Part shown: one piece after another, positions 1-8,557 of the stretch | Position numbering within the stretch: the first letter of the stretch is position 1 | Layout of the letters: every line of letters begins with the position of its first letter | NCBI GenBank assembly: GCA_934617135.1 | Contig: CAKTUC010000003.1 | Coordinates: forward strand, 1-51,274 | DNA length: 51,274 nucleotides | Direction: 5' to 3' | Source of the DNA: an uncultured Collinsella sp. | GTDB taxonomy: Bacteria; Actinomycetota; Coriobacteriia; Coriobacteriales; Coriobacteriaceae | Made by a program: the position numbers and the translations under genes | The notes under the pieces: generated by a model | Told to the model about the DNA's origin: nothing | The model's input: the letters and a program-made list of their open reading frames with translations, nothing else | Database searches by the model: none

Positions 1-3
1 CTT

Positions 4-79
4 TGGTGGGCCGTCAGGGGGTCGAACCCTGGACCTTGGGATTAAGAGTCCCCTGCTCTACCAACTGAGCTAACGACCC
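4..79 (-). tRNA. tRNA-Lys (anticodon CTT)
   Basis: Cloverleaf on the minus strand with a 7-bp acceptor stem (GGGTCGT paired with ACGGCCC), D-loop, T-arm GGTTCGA and anticodon loop CTCTTAA, which reads codon AAG. The terminal CCA is encoded. It is a near-identical twin of the tRNA at 123-198, about 43 bases away. Confidence 0.95.
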
Positions 80-122
80 AAAGCTAAAGTCCGTTGTGGC
101 GGACTTTAGAGGAGATATCGTG

Positions 123-198
123 TGGTGGGCCGTCAGGGGGTCGAACCCTGGACCTTGGGATTAAGAGTCCCCTGCTCTACCAACTGAGCTAACGACCC
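123..198 (-). tRNA. tRNA-Lys (anticodon CTT), second copy
   Basis: Same sequence as the tRNA at 4-79, with anticodon CTT and encoded CCA. The two copies and the following tRNA-His all read leftwards and probably share one transcript. A tandem duplicate raises the dosage of this tRNA and may reflect AAG-biased codon use in a GC-rich genome. Confidence 0.95.
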
Positions 199-220
199 GA
201 TATCAACACGAAGCAAGAAC

Positions 221-298
221 TGGGGTGGGTAAAGGGACTCGAACCCTCGACCTACGGGACCACAACCCGTCGCTCTAGCCAACTGAGCTACACCCACC
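221..298 (-). tRNA. tRNA-His (anticodon GTG)
   Basis: Minus-strand cloverleaf with anticodon loop TTGTGGT. The 5' end starts GGTGGGT and the 3' end is ACCCACC followed by CCA, so the extra G at position -1 pairs with discriminator C73. That is the identity feature recognised by histidyl-tRNA synthetase. The CCA is encoded. Confidence 0.95.
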
Positions 299-463
299 GT
301 GTCCTGTGCGCTTCGCGCTCGACTATTATTGCAAGGAACGCCACGCGATGCAAGCCCCAATTTTCAAGAATTTTGAAAAGAGTTTTTCGAGCGCGTTTCG
401 AGCAATTCCCACCGGTTTCATAGGAGTAAACTTGCCCCACTGCAAATGCTCGAAAGGACAAGC

Positions 464-1645
464 ATGAAAGAACTCTCCAACCGTACGGCGACATTTACCG
501 ATTCGGTCATCCGCCGCATGACGCGCATCTCCAATAAGTACGGTGCCGTCAACCTCTCGCAGGGCTTCCCTGACTTCGATCCTCCAGCGCAGCTGCTCGA
601 GAGTCTCAGCACCATCGCGACAGACCCCAAGCCGCTCTATCACCAGTACTCCATCACTTGGGGCTCCCAGGCCATGCGCGAGGCGCTAGCGGCCAAGCAG
701 GAGCACTTTATGGGCATGCCGATCAACCCCAACGAGAACATCGTAGTCACATGCGGCTCCACCGAAGCCATGATGGCCGCCATGATGACGGTTACGAACC
801 CCGGAGATAAGGTCGTCATCTTCTCGCCGTTCTATGAGAACTACGGTGCCGACACGATTCTCTCGGGTGCCGAGCCCATCTACGTGCCGCTCAACCCGCC
901 CACGTTCGGCTTCGATCGTGAGGTCCTCGAGGCGGCCTTCCGCGACAACGACCCCAAGGCTATCGTCCTGTGCAACCCGTCCAACCCCTGCGGCAAGGTC
1001 TTTACGCGCGAGGAGCTCACCTTTATCGCCGACCTCTGCAAAAAGTACGACGCCTACTGCATCACCGACGAGGTCTACGAGCACATCGTCTATGCGCCCC
1101 ACGAGCATGTCTATATGGCCACGCTGCCCGGGATGTTCGAGCGCACCATCAGCTGCAGCTCACTGTCCAAGACCTACTCCATCACCGGTTGGCGCCTGGG
1201 CTACACCATCGCCCCCGCCGAGATCACCGAGCGCATCAAGAAGGTCCACGACTTCCTCACGGTGGGCGCCGCCGCTCCCCTGCAGGAGGCCGTCGTCACC
1301 GCCCTCAATTTCGACGATAGCTATTACCAGAAGGTCCTCGACCTCTACACCGCCAAGCGCGACCTGTTCTGCCAGGGCCTCGATAGCATCGGTCTCACGC
1401 ATAACGTGCCGCAGGGCGCCTACTACGTGATGATGGACATCTCGGAGTTTGGCTACGACAGCGACCTCGACTTCTGCGAGGATCTCGCCTCCAAGGTTGG
1501 CGTGGGTGCCGTGCCCGGTTCGAGCTTCTTCCGCGAGCCCGTCAACCACCTGATCCGTTTCCACTTTGCCAAGCGTGACGAAACGCTCAACGCCGCACTC
1601 GAGAACCTCAAGTCACTGCGAGATAAAATCAAGCCGCGCGGGTAG
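464..1645 (+). CDS. PLP-dependent aminotransferase, class I/II
   Basis: A 393-residue pyridoxal-phosphate aminotransferase of fold type I, in the aspartate/kynurenine aminotransferase-like group that moves amino groups between amino acids and 2-oxo acids. Visible marks are the N-terminal NLSQGFPDFDPP substrate/PLP segment, the CNPSNPCGKV and DEVYEH cofactor contacts, and the PLP-binding lysine in SSLSKTYSITGWRLGY near residue 237. The ATG at 464 is chosen over the one at 446 because GAAAGGA at 452-458 is correctly spaced only for it. Monocistronic: the divergent tRNAs lie upstream and a strong terminator follows. Exact substrate cannot be told from sequence; the GFPDF motif fits KAT/MalY-like or aspartate-type enzymes. 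Confidence 0.9.
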   Translation: MKELSNRTATFTDSVIRRMTRISNKYGAVNLSQGFPDFDPPAQLLESLSTIATDPKPLYHQYSITWGSQAMREALAAKQEHFMGMPINPNENIVVTCGSTEAMMAAMMTVTNPGDKVVIFSPFYENYGADTILSGAEPIYVPLNPPTFGFDREVLEAAFRDNDPKAIVLCNPSNPCGKVFTREELTFIADLCKKYDAYCITDEVYEHIVYAPHEHVYMATLPGMFERTISCSSLSKTYSITGWRLGYTIAPAEITERIKKVHDFLTVGAAAPLQEAVVTALNFDDSYYQKVLDLYTAKRDLFCQGLDSIGLTHNVPQGAYYVMMDISEFGYDSDLDFCEDLASKVGVGAVPGSSFFREPVNHLIRFHFAKRDETLNAALENLKSLRDKIKPRG

Positions 1646-1670
1646 ATACGGTCCAACAACTAAAAGCACC

Positions 1671-1713
1671 AAAGAGACCTCGCAAACCCGTTGGGCTTCG
1701 AGGTCTCTTTTTT
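1671..1713 (+). terminator. Rho-independent terminator of the aminotransferase gene
   Basis: An 11-bp perfect stem (AAGAGACCTCG with CGAGGTCTCTT), a 13-base loop and a run of T residues, 25 bases after the stop codon. Confidence 0.9.
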
Positions 1714-1746
1714 ATAGCGCTTTCTTAATTATTTTAGAGCGCTATA
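1713..1746. promoter_or_regulatory. Inverted-repeat operator overlapping the -10 box of the ROK kinase gene
   Basis: TATAGCGCT at 1713-1721 is repeated in inverse as AGCGCTATA at 1738-1746, 16 bases apart. The right arm overlaps a -10-like TATACT at 1743-1748, 40 bases before the kinase start. Placement across the promoter suggests a repressor site, perhaps for a sugar-responsive regulator. No regulator gene is adjacent. Confidence 0.45.
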
Positions 1747-1787
1747 CTTTAGAGAACAAACAACTCGTACCGGAGGGGGGGAACACT

Positions 1788-2681
1788 ATGGCAGAGCAGC
1801 AGCTTATCGGAGCGCTCGAGGCCGGCGGCACCAAGATGGTCTGCGCCACGGGCTATGCGGACGGTACGGTCCTGGAGCGCGAGCAGATTGCGACCACGAC
1901 CCCGCAGGAGACCGTAGAGGCCGTCAACGCATGGTTTGCAGACAAGGACATCGCCGCCCTGGGCATCGGTGCCTTTGGCCCTACCGCGGTTAACCCCGCC
2001 TCGCCCCAGTACGGCAAGATCTTGGAGACGCCCAAGACCGCATGGCGCTACTTTGACCTGCTGGGCGCCATCAAAAACGAGCTCAACATCCCCTGCTGCT
2101 ACGATACCGACGTCAACGTCGCCTGCCTGGGCGAGGTCACCTTTGGCTGCGCCAAGGGTCTCACCGACGTGGTCTACCTGACCATTGGTACCGGCGTGGG
2201 CGCCGGCGTGCTCTCGGGCGGCAAGCTCGTCCACGGCATGATGCACCCCGAGGCCGGCCACATCCTGGTCACGCGCGACCCGCGCGACACCATCAGCGAG
2301 CACAGCGCCTGTCCCTTCCACGACAACTGTCTGGAAGGCCTCATCGCCGGCCCCGGCGTCAAAAAGCGCTGGGGCGGTAAGTCCGCCGGCGAGATGGCCG
2401 ACGACCCGGAGGCCATGGACCTGCTCGCAGGCTATCTGGCGCAGGCGCTCATGACCTACACGCTGTGCTATGCCCCGCAGAAGATCATCATCGGCGGTGG
2501 CGTTGCCGATCACACCCCCATCGTGCAGCTCGCCCGCAAAAAGTGCGCCGAGATGCTCAACGGCTACATCGTCACGCCCGAGGTCAACGATATCGACACC
2601 TACATTGTCAACAATAGTCTCGAGGGCAAGCAGGGCATCATGGGCTGCCTGGCCCTAGGTGCCGCCGCGCTTCAGCAGTAG
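1788..2681 (+). CDS. ROK-family sugar kinase, probable fructokinase
   Basis: A 297-residue cytoplasmic ROK kinase that would phosphorylate a hexose with ATP. It opens with the phosphate-binding GALEAGGTKMVCA motif. It has the catalytic DTDVNVACLGE segment, the ROK signature LTIGTGVGAGVLSGGKLVHGMMHPEAGH, and a zinc site H-x2-C-x2-H-x2-C (EHSACPFHDNC, near residue 170). The EAGGTK start and the zinc site match fructokinases of the ScrK/YdhR type better than glucokinases. The ATG at 1788 follows a purine-rich CGGAGGGGGG ribosome-binding site; upstream in-frame codons run into the previous gene and its terminator. Single gene between two terminators, with its own promoter and operator-like repeat. 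Confidence 0.9.
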   Translation: MAEQQLIGALEAGGTKMVCATGYADGTVLEREQIATTTPQETVEAVNAWFADKDIAALGIGAFGPTAVNPASPQYGKILETPKTAWRYFDLLGAIKNELNIPCCYDTDVNVACLGEVTFGCAKGLTDVVYLTIGTGVGAGVLSGGKLVHGMMHPEAGHILVTRDPRDTISEHSACPFHDNCLEGLIAGPGVKKRWGGKSAGEMADDPEAMDLLAGYLAQALMTYTLCYAPQKIIIGGGVADHTPIVQLARKKCAEMLNGYIVTPEVNDIDTYIVNNSLEGKQGIMGCLALGAAALQQ

Positions 2682-2765
2682 GCGCGCCAAAGGGGCGCCG
2701 CAACGTTCAGCAATCCCATCCTACGGGATAACGCCGCCACGCCCCGTATAAGCACCCAAACAAAG

Positions 2766-2809
2766 AAAGGCCGCCTAGGACCAAGCAACGTGTCCTAGGC
2801 GGCCTTTTT
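2766..2809. terminator. Bidirectional terminator between the ROK kinase and VanZ-like genes
   Basis: A stem of about 13 bp (GGCCGCCTAGGAC with GTCCTAGGCGGCC) with A residues before it and T residues after it, so it can stop transcripts from both sides. The minus-strand VanZ-like gene ends inside it: its TAG stop is part of the CCTAGG stem. Confidence 0.85.
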
Positions 2810-3244
2810 GGCACATATGAGCGATCGTAGAAGATATCGAAGCACAACGCCCGTCATCGCTCCGCAGCAGTCGATCATCACGTCGGTGATCATGCCGGCG
2901 CGACCGGGCACAAAGAGCTGAATCGTCTCGTCAATCGAGGGAATCAGCAGCAAGAACACCGCCGTGGGAAGCAGCACGTCAAAGGTGCGACGGCCATCGA
3001 CATCGAAAGCGTGCGTCGCCAGAATGCCGAGCACCATGTACTCGGTAAAATGCGCGCATTTTCGAACGACGAAGTTGGTCACCCACTCATACGGAAGCCC
3101 CATGCCGTGCAGAAAGCCGCGAACGGCCTCCATAATCGACAGGCTCAATGAACCGGACCCCGTGCCGGGAACCATCGAATTGCCCCAGATGAGCAGCACC
3201 ATCAGGCAGGTCGCGACCGCCCATTTTCGATCGAGTTTAAGCAT
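2795..3244 (-). CDS. VanZ-like family membrane protein
   Basis: A 149-residue membrane protein with the VanZ-family pattern: an N-terminal membrane segment (WAVATCLMVLLIWGNSMVP), RKCAHFTEYMVLGIL near residues 60-75, and a conserved acidic loop DETIQLFVPGRAGMITDVMID before a last hydrophobic stretch. VanZ proteins are linked to teicoplanin resistance or cell-envelope roles, but most homologues have no known function. The start MLKLDRK (ATG 3242-3244) follows GGAGG 12 bases upstream. It lies 7 bases after the stop of the upstream membrane-protein gene, so the two are cotranscribed. Confidence 0.8.
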   Translation of the reverse strand: MLKLDRKWAVATCLMVLLIWGNSMVPGTGSGSLSLSIMEAVRGFLHGMGLPYEWVTNFVVRKCAHFTEYMVLGILATHAFDVDGRRTFDVLLPTAVFLLLIPSIDETIQLFVPGRAGMITDVMIDCCGAMTGVVLRYLLRSLICAKKAA

Positions 3245-3251
3245 GCAGAAG

Positions 3252-4721
3252 TTATGCCTCCGCACAGAGCGGCTCAAAGCTGGCGGTGCCACCCTCGATA
3301 ACGCTCAGATAGGCACGGCCCGTGCGCCTCACCGCTGCAGACTGCAGGCGGTCGATCTCCTCCTCGAGAATCTGATTGACGCGCTCGTGACGACGGTTCT
3401 CCATGATGCCGGCAGCGATGGCCTCGGCACGCTCGATACCTTCGCGCGAGATGTGGGCGGTATCCTCGGGGAACACGGCGCTGTGGCGACCAACGTACGC
3501 GGGGGCAGCGGGCTGAGGAGCAGGCGTAAACACCGGAGCGGCAACGGGAGTAGGCTCGACGACCTCGTCCAAAATTGCGGCAGCGGCTGCCCACATGCCC
3601 TCGTGGCCCGAATAATCGGCCATGGGGACGTCTTCCTCGGAAGTTGCATGGACAGGCTCGTCGGCAGCGACGGACTGGTACGCGGAGGCCGGGACATCGA
3701 CCGGGGCAGCGACCACATACGGCATGTCGTTCGAGATGACCGGCTCGTCAAGGTCATCGAGATCGACGGCCACGGCAGAAGCATCGCTGATGATCGGCAT
3801 GTTGGCGATATTGGTATTGTACGGTACAGCACCTGCCGCCTGCTGCTGTGCGGGAGCGCCCCACAGCGAGCTTTCGGCAGCACGACGGGCGGCAATAGTC
3901 TCCTCGTCGACGGCCAGCGGCTCGTCGGCGTAGGGGTCAACGGCGGTGGCGGCAGCCGGAGTCACGGGCACGGCAGTGTCATACGTAACGGATTGAGCCG
4001 TGGCGGCGTTGTTGGCGGCGTTAGCCACGAGCGCCACAAAGGCGGCCGTGCTGCCCGCAGGGGCGGCATGAGAGCCCGAGACGGCGCGTGCCGCGGCAGC
4101 GATATCGTCACGGTTGTAAGAGCCGGTCTGGCCGCCGTAGGTGAGTTCGTCGATAGCGACCTGGTACACATCGCGCGAGCGCGCAGGATCGCAGCTGATC
4201 GGCGAGTCATCGTCGAGCATGCTGTCGATCATGGACCAGGCATCGGCCTCGCTCATGGCGTCTGCGGCGCGGGCGATGGTGGGAACGCCATCGTCGGCAC
4301 GACGGCGCTGGAAGGCACCGGTCAGGCCGGAGAAAACCGAAGAGGGCTGCGCGGCGTTTGCCTGAACGGCAGGAGCCGCAGTAGCAACGCCCTGAGGGGC
4401 AGCCCACTGCTGCTGGGCGGGCATCGAGGCGGTCTGGAACTCATTTTGATGCTGGTTGACGTTCGCGGCGCCACCCATGGCGTCGGGCTGGAACAGGCGC
4501 TCGGCATGCTGCGCGCGATATTCAGAAATGCCGAGCGAGGCGGCATAGATACCCACGCCCGCCACCGCACCCACGGCAAAGGGAACAGCGCCCGCGACGA
4601 CCGTCTCGTTCACCGACGAAAACGGCAGCGTGGCAGCATACATCACCACGGGAGCGGCAAGGCCGATTCCGCAGGAAAGTCCAGCAAGGACTGCTCGTTG
4701 TGTTGCATCAGAAGAAGCCAT
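3252..4721 (-). CDS. Uncharacterised Ala-rich membrane-anchored protein
   Basis: A 489-residue protein I do not recognise. After a short N-terminus there are two hydrophobic segments (roughly residues 8-30 and 35-60), then about 350 residues of Ala/Pro/Asp/Gln-rich low-complexity sequence. The C-terminus is a more ordered, charged region of about 75 residues (RHERVNQILEEEIDRLQ) that could form a helix. The ATG at 4721 is chosen because GGGGAG lies 6 bases before it. It heads a two-gene unit with the VanZ-like gene. The architecture suggests a membrane-anchored protein with a long disordered linker, possibly envelope-related. No enzymatic motif is visible. Confidence 0.65.
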   Translation of the reverse strand: MASSDATQRAVLAGLSCGIGLAAPVVMYAATLPFSSVNETVVAGAVPFAVGAVAGVGIYAASLGISEYRAQHAERLFQPDAMGGAANVNQHQNEFQTASMPAQQQWAAPQGVATAAPAVQANAAQPSSVFSGLTGAFQRRRADDGVPTIARAADAMSEADAWSMIDSMLDDDSPISCDPARSRDVYQVAIDELTYGGQTGSYNRDDIAAAARAVSGSHAAPAGSTAAFVALVANAANNAATAQSVTYDTAVPVTPAAATAVDPYADEPLAVDEETIAARRAAESSLWGAPAQQQAAGAVPYNTNIANMPIISDASAVAVDLDDLDEPVISNDMPYVVAAPVDVPASAYQSVAADEPVHATSEEDVPMADYSGHEGMWAAAAAILDEVVEPTPVAAPVFTPAPQPAAPAYVGRHSAVFPEDTAHISREGIERAEAIAAGIMENRRHERVNQILEEEIDRLQSAAVRRTGRAYLSVIEGGTASFEPLCAEA

Positions 4722-4857
4722 GAGCTCTCCCCATCTTCCAGCACCCAAATCGCATCATTCAGTTGGCTGCGCGAGAGAAGATGAAGCGGGGCTATGCCCC
4801 AAAGCAACGGTATATGGTTCGTTTCATCTGCGTTTTCCGTCGCGAAGCTTAACAGCT

Positions 4858-4886
4858 ATTATGCGAAACCCCCTTGGGGAATGCAA
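4858..4886 (-). promoter_or_regulatory. Candidate promoter for the membrane-protein/VanZ-like unit
   Basis: On the minus strand, TTGCAT (4886-4881) and CATAAT (4863-4858) are separated by 17 bases, about 135 bases before the start at 4721. The rest of the gap between 4722 and 5033 holds only the rho terminator. Confidence 0.4.
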
Positions 4887-4964
4887 GCGACGAAGCGGGA
4901 TTGAAACGGGAAAATCGCTGCTTGCCGGTCGTGAGGTCAATAATCGTTGGCGAGCGGCTATACG

Positions 4965-4994
4965 AAAAGGGCCAGGATCTAAACCCCGGCCCTT
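4965..4994 (-). terminator. Rho-independent terminator downstream of rho
   Basis: On the minus strand AAGGGCC pairs with GGCCCTT and is followed by T residues, about 40 bases after the rho stop codon. The gene for Rho is itself closed by a factor-independent terminator. Confidence 0.75.
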
Positions 4995-5033
4995 CTGGCA
5001 TGTCTATGGTTGTTGTCGCGTGCGGCGAGCGAC

Positions 5034-7631
5034 TTAGAACGTCTGCTCGTAATCGCTGTGCTTTTTTGCCGAACGCACCAGGAACTCCTGGTTGGTATTG
5101 GTGCCCTTGAGGCCCTTGATAAACGACGCGGCCGCGCGCTCGGTATTGTTCATGCCGGCGAGGATACGGCGCAGGCCAAAGACAAACGGGCGCATCTGCT
5201 CGTCGACCAGCAGGTCCTCGTTGCGCGTGCCCGAGGCAACGGGATCGATGGCCGGGAAGATACGGCGGTCGGCCAGATCGCGGTCGAGCTTAAGCTCCAT
5301 GTTGCCGGTACCCTTGAACTCCTCAAAGATGACCTCGTCCATCTTGGAGCCGGTATCGATGAGGGCGGAAGCCAGGATGGTGAGCGAGCCGCCGTTCTCG
5401 ATGTTGCGGGCAGCGCCCAGGAAACGCTTGGGCGGATACAGGGCCGCCGAATCGACGCCGCCCGACAGGATACGGCCTGAGGCGGGCGCGGCCAGGTTGT
5501 AGGCACGGGCAAGGCGCGTGATGGAGTCGAGCACCACCACGACGTCGCCACCCAGCTCCACGATGCGTTTGGCACGCTCGATCACGAGCTCTGCCACGCG
5601 AGTATGGTTGTCGGCGGGCATATCGAAGGTCGAGGCCACGACCTCGCCCTTAATGGAGCGCTGCATGTCAGTGACCTCTTCGGGGCGCTCGTCGACGAGC
5701 AGGCAGATGAGGTGCACTTCGGGGTTGTTGATCGAGATAGACTGGCAAATCTTCTTGAGAATCGTGGTCTTGCCGGCCTTGGGCGGCGACACGATCAGGC
5801 CGCGCTGGCCCTTGCCGATCGGCGACACGATGTCGATGGCACGACCGGTGATGGAATCCTTGCCGTGCTCCATACGCAGCGGCTCATTGGGATAGACCGG
5901 GGTAAGGTCGCCAAACTTGGGGCGATTGCGAATCTGCTCGGGATCCATGCCGTTGACGGTCGTGATCTTGGCGAGGCCGGCGCGCTTGTCGCCGCCGCGC
6001 GAGGGACGAAGCGAGCCCTCGATCACGTCGCCCGTGCGCAGACGTGCGGAGCGAATGAGGTAGGCGGGCACGAAGGCGTCGTCATTGGACTTCATATAGC
6101 CGTGAGCATGGATGATGCCGGAACTGTCCGGGCGAATCTGCAGAATGCCCTTAATGTCGCGGAAGCCCTCGGCCTTCGCAGCGGTGGTGTAGATTTCCTC
6201 GACGAGCTCGGCCTTCTTCTTGCCGGTCGTCTCGATCTCGAACTCCTTGGCCTTTTCGCGCAGCTCGGCGACCTTCATAGCCGCAAGTTCCTCGCGCGAA
6301 AGCGTAGGCTCGGTCGGGGCGGCGTTGCGCTCCTTGTTGCGCTGCTTGCGATCGCGCTGACGGTTACGGCGGTCGTTGTTGCGTTCGTCTTTGCGCTCGT
6401 TGCGCTCGTCGTTGCGCTTGTGCTGACGACGGTTGGGACGGGCGTTCTCGTCGGTCTCGGCGGTCGCGGCGCCCTCGGCCGCCGGAGTTGCGGCGTCGGT
6501 GCCGGCCGGGACTTCGTTATCGGCCTTGGTGTCGGCATTGGCATTGGGCTCAGCATCGACCTGATGCTCGGCAGCCTTGGCCTTTGCGGACTTTTTGCGC
6601 GTGCGCTTGGGTTTCTCGGTTGCTGGTTGATCGGCGCTCTCGGTCTCGGGAACGACGTCAGAGGTTGCCTCGGCGACCGCGTTGCCAGAATCCTCGGACG
6701 CGTCCTTTTTCGAACCCTTGGCCTTGGACGAGCGCTTAGCGGCCGTGCGACGGCTGCGACCGGGGCGAACATCGGCGGGCTCGCCCTCGACGGGCGCGCC
6801 GGCCTCGGTGGCAGCGGCTCCCTGGGCAGGAGCGTCGGCGACGGGCGCGGGCGTGGTGGTCATCGCGGCGTCCTGAGCTGCAGCTGCTGCAGCGGCAGCG
6901 GCAGCCTTCTCGGCCTCGACGAAGGCCTTAGGCTTGCGGCCGCGACGATGCGGGCGAAGGGCTGGGTCGACGACAGGAGCCTCGCTGGCCTCGGAGAGCG
7001 CTGCAAAACCAAAGGCCTGCGCGCTCTCCCCCGCTGCGGAACGAGCCGGAGCCTCGGGGGCCGCCTGCTCGGCATCCTGCTGGGCCTTGGTGGTGGCACG
7101 GCGACGCGTACGGGGAGCCGGCTTTTCCACCGGCTGGTCGGCAACGCGAGCCTCGGGAACCGAGGGCGCCTCGGGCGCAGACGGAGCCGCCAGCTCGGTC
7201 AAAGCCGCGGCCTCGCGCTCGGCAGCGCGGCGACGAGCGCGCACGACCTGAGCCTCGCTAATCTGCGCCAGCGCGCGGGCCTGCGCAACCTCGTCGGAAA
7301 CCGGCGTAGAGGGGTCGGTCGCAACGGTGCGCTTGGTTCGCGTCGCGCGCGTGGTGCGGCGCTTGGGCTTTGCGGTCTCCTCACCGTCCGCCACCGGCTT
7401 AGCCACACGACGCGTACGCTTGGGCTTTGCGGGCGCGGCATCCTCGCCAGCAGAGGACGCGACGGGCACGGCCTTCTCACCCGCAGCGGATGCGGCTGCC
7501 GGGATAGCCTTGGGCGCCTCAGGAGCCGAAACCTGGGCCGGTGCGGGCATCGCGACCTGGTCCGACGCAACCGGTGCAGCGGGAGCGGTATGCGCCGTCG
7601 TTATTTCATTTTCTTTTTGTTGATCAGACAC
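5034..7631 (-). CDS. rho: Transcription termination factor Rho with a long N-terminal extension
   Basis: An 865-residue Rho, the hexameric RNA-dependent ATPase that ends transcription. The conserved body begins near residue 440: Rho_N (EELAAMKVAELREKAKEFEIE), the RNA-binding cold-shock-like domain (GILQIRPDSSGIIHAHGYM), the Walker A motif SPPKAGKTT near residue 615 and Walker B VVVVLDSITRLARAYN. The first 440 residues are an Ala/Pro/Glu- and Arg/Lys-rich insertion ending in an Asn/Arg-rich tract (about residues 385-430). E. coli Rho has about 419 residues in all; actinobacterial Rho proteins commonly carry such extensions, which add RNA contacts. The start is GTG at 7631 with only a weak purine tract before it. 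It is followed by a terminator and preceded by a long repeat-rich gap. Confidence 0.96.
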   Translation of the reverse strand: MSDQQKENEITTAHTAPAAPVASDQVAMPAPAQVSAPEAPKAIPAAASAAGEKAVPVASSAGEDAAPAKPKRTRRVAKPVADGEETAKPKRRTTRATRTKRTVATDPSTPVSDEVAQARALAQISEAQVVRARRRAAEREAAALTELAAPSAPEAPSVPEARVADQPVEKPAPRTRRRATTKAQQDAEQAAPEAPARSAAGESAQAFGFAALSEASEAPVVDPALRPHRRGRKPKAFVEAEKAAAAAAAAAAQDAAMTTTPAPVADAPAQGAAATEAGAPVEGEPADVRPGRSRRTAAKRSSKAKGSKKDASEDSGNAVAEATSDVVPETESADQPATEKPKRTRKKSAKAKAAEHQVDAEPNANADTKADNEVPAGTDAATPAAEGAATAETDENARPNRRQHKRNDERNERKDERNNDRRNRQRDRKQRNKERNAAPTEPTLSREELAAMKVAELREKAKEFEIETTGKKKAELVEEIYTTAAKAEGFRDIKGILQIRPDSSGIIHAHGYMKSNDDAFVPAYLIRSARLRTGDVIEGSLRPSRGGDKRAGLAKITTVNGMDPEQIRNRPKFGDLTPVYPNEPLRMEHGKDSITGRAIDIVSPIGKGQRGLIVSPPKAGKTTILKKICQSISINNPEVHLICLLVDERPEEVTDMQRSIKGEVVASTFDMPADNHTRVAELVIERAKRIVELGGDVVVVLDSITRLARAYNLAAPASGRILSGGVDSAALYPPKRFLGAARNIENGGSLTILASALIDTGSKMDEVIFEEFKGTGNMELKLDRDLADRRIFPAIDPVASGTRNEDLLVDEQMRPFVFGLRRILAGMNNTERAAASFIKGLKGTNTNQEFLVRSAKKHSDYEQTF

Positions 7632-7806
7632 AGTGTTTGCTCAACTTTCTTTTCAAGCCCTGTGATCACATGCTCCCTGCATATACCTTCAGGGCGGCTA
7701 AACAGTCTAGCTCCGTCAAAAAGCGACGGACATCATTGATCTGTATCGAGATGATTGCGTCAAATACGCAGCGTTAGTGTAACACAACCGCCGCCACCTG
7801 CAACTT

Positions 7807-7852
7807 AGTCATTTGGGACGTTCTTAAACGACTAGTCAAAAAAGACACTCTT
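7807..7852. repeat. GGGACGTTC-family dispersed repeat, copy 1
   Basis: TAGTCATTTGGGACGTTCTT and the following AAACGACTAGTC closely match 28222-28271. The GACACTCTT that follows is also shared. The copy here is degraded on its right side. Confidence 0.6.
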
Positions 7853-7886
7853 TATAAAGCCGCAGCGACAGCCCCCCCCCTCCTCA

Positions 7887-7957
7887 TAAGTTGCGGTGAA
7901 ATAGTTCCTAAAAATCCCGTCAACCGTCCCAACCAGGAACTATTCCACCGCAACTTA
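7887..7957. repeat. Long inverted repeat, TAAGTTGCGGTGAAATAG type, copy 1
   Basis: A 23-base arm starting TAAGTTGCGGTGAAATAG (7887-7909) is matched in inverse at 7935-7957 with one mismatch; the loop is 25 bases. The same outer 17 bases of arm recur at 34798-34867 around a different inner sequence. Confidence 0.8.
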
Positions 7958-8048
7958 GATGGAGAAGGCATGTTTCTCCTCAAGCACTCCTCAAGCACCA
8001 TAGATGTGACGCAACCGAAGAGCAAGACTGTCGCTCTCGAGATCGGCT

Positions 8049-8210
8049 CGCCACAAAACGCGCCCATCTACTACGTTTGACCCGGGACCCCAGACCATAC
8101 CATCGATTTTCCTAAAATCGCAAGCCCGCTACCTGCGGTTTTAATATCGCGCCTTTCGGCATGGTTCGGGGTATGCGACTAAACGTAGTAGATGAGCCCG
8201 ATTCGTGGCG
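8049..8210. repeat. Long inverted repeat with three-base periodic arm mismatches
   Basis: Arms 8049-8078 and 8181-8210 pair over 30 bases with only four mismatches, each three bases apart. The loop holds the shared central motif AAGCCCGCTACCTGCGGTTT at 8122-8141. It sits in the 926-base gap between rho and argS, which contains no convincing gene. Confidence 0.75.
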
Positions 8211-8282
8211 AACGGTTTCCCAACACGCTCCCACGGGACAAAAATGATCCAATTTCCTCCGTCCCCAAGGGACCATTTTCAA

Positions 8283-8430
8283 AACTATGTCGGTTTACGG
8301 GGACAGAACGACGCAAGCCAACCATAACTTACAATTTAATAAAATGACAAGCCGTCTACCTGCGGTTTCATTTTCACTGCTGTCGCTATAGTCGCCAATC
8401 AGCGATTCAACCCCGTAAACCGGTATAGTT
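8283..8430. repeat. Long inverted repeat with GGGGACAG and the shared central motif
   Basis: Arms AACTATGTCGGTTTACGGGG (8283-8302) and 8411-8430 pair with two mismatches. The loop contains AAGCCGTCTACCTGCGGTTT (8349-8368), the same core motif as in the elements at 8049-8210 and 31708-31830. Confidence 0.75.
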
Positions 8431-8477
8431 GCATTTTTGTAGCATTTTCCAACACGTCAAAAAGCCCTTCCGAACGC

Positions 8478-8512
8478 AAAAAGCCCGACCTCCGCGTGGG
8501 AGATCGGGCTTA
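8478..8512 (-). terminator. Rho-independent terminator of argS
   Basis: On the minus strand AAGCCCGATCTCC pairs with GGAGGTCGGGCTT (one G-T pair) and is followed by TTTTTG, about 45 bases after the argS stop. Confidence 0.85.
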
Positions 8513-8557
8513 AAAGGCTCAACTAAGCCGTACCTACTCGGTCAAACGACCCGTAGA

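Noticed and set aside
1566..1787. N-terminal extension of the ROK kinase
   Set aside because: It would run through the preceding gene end, its terminator and the kinase promoter; the ROK fold begins right after the ATG at 1788.
7852..8067. 71-residue minus-strand open frame in the rho-argS gap
   Set aside because: It lies across two inverted repeats, has no clear ribosome-binding site, and its sequence is explained by the repeats.
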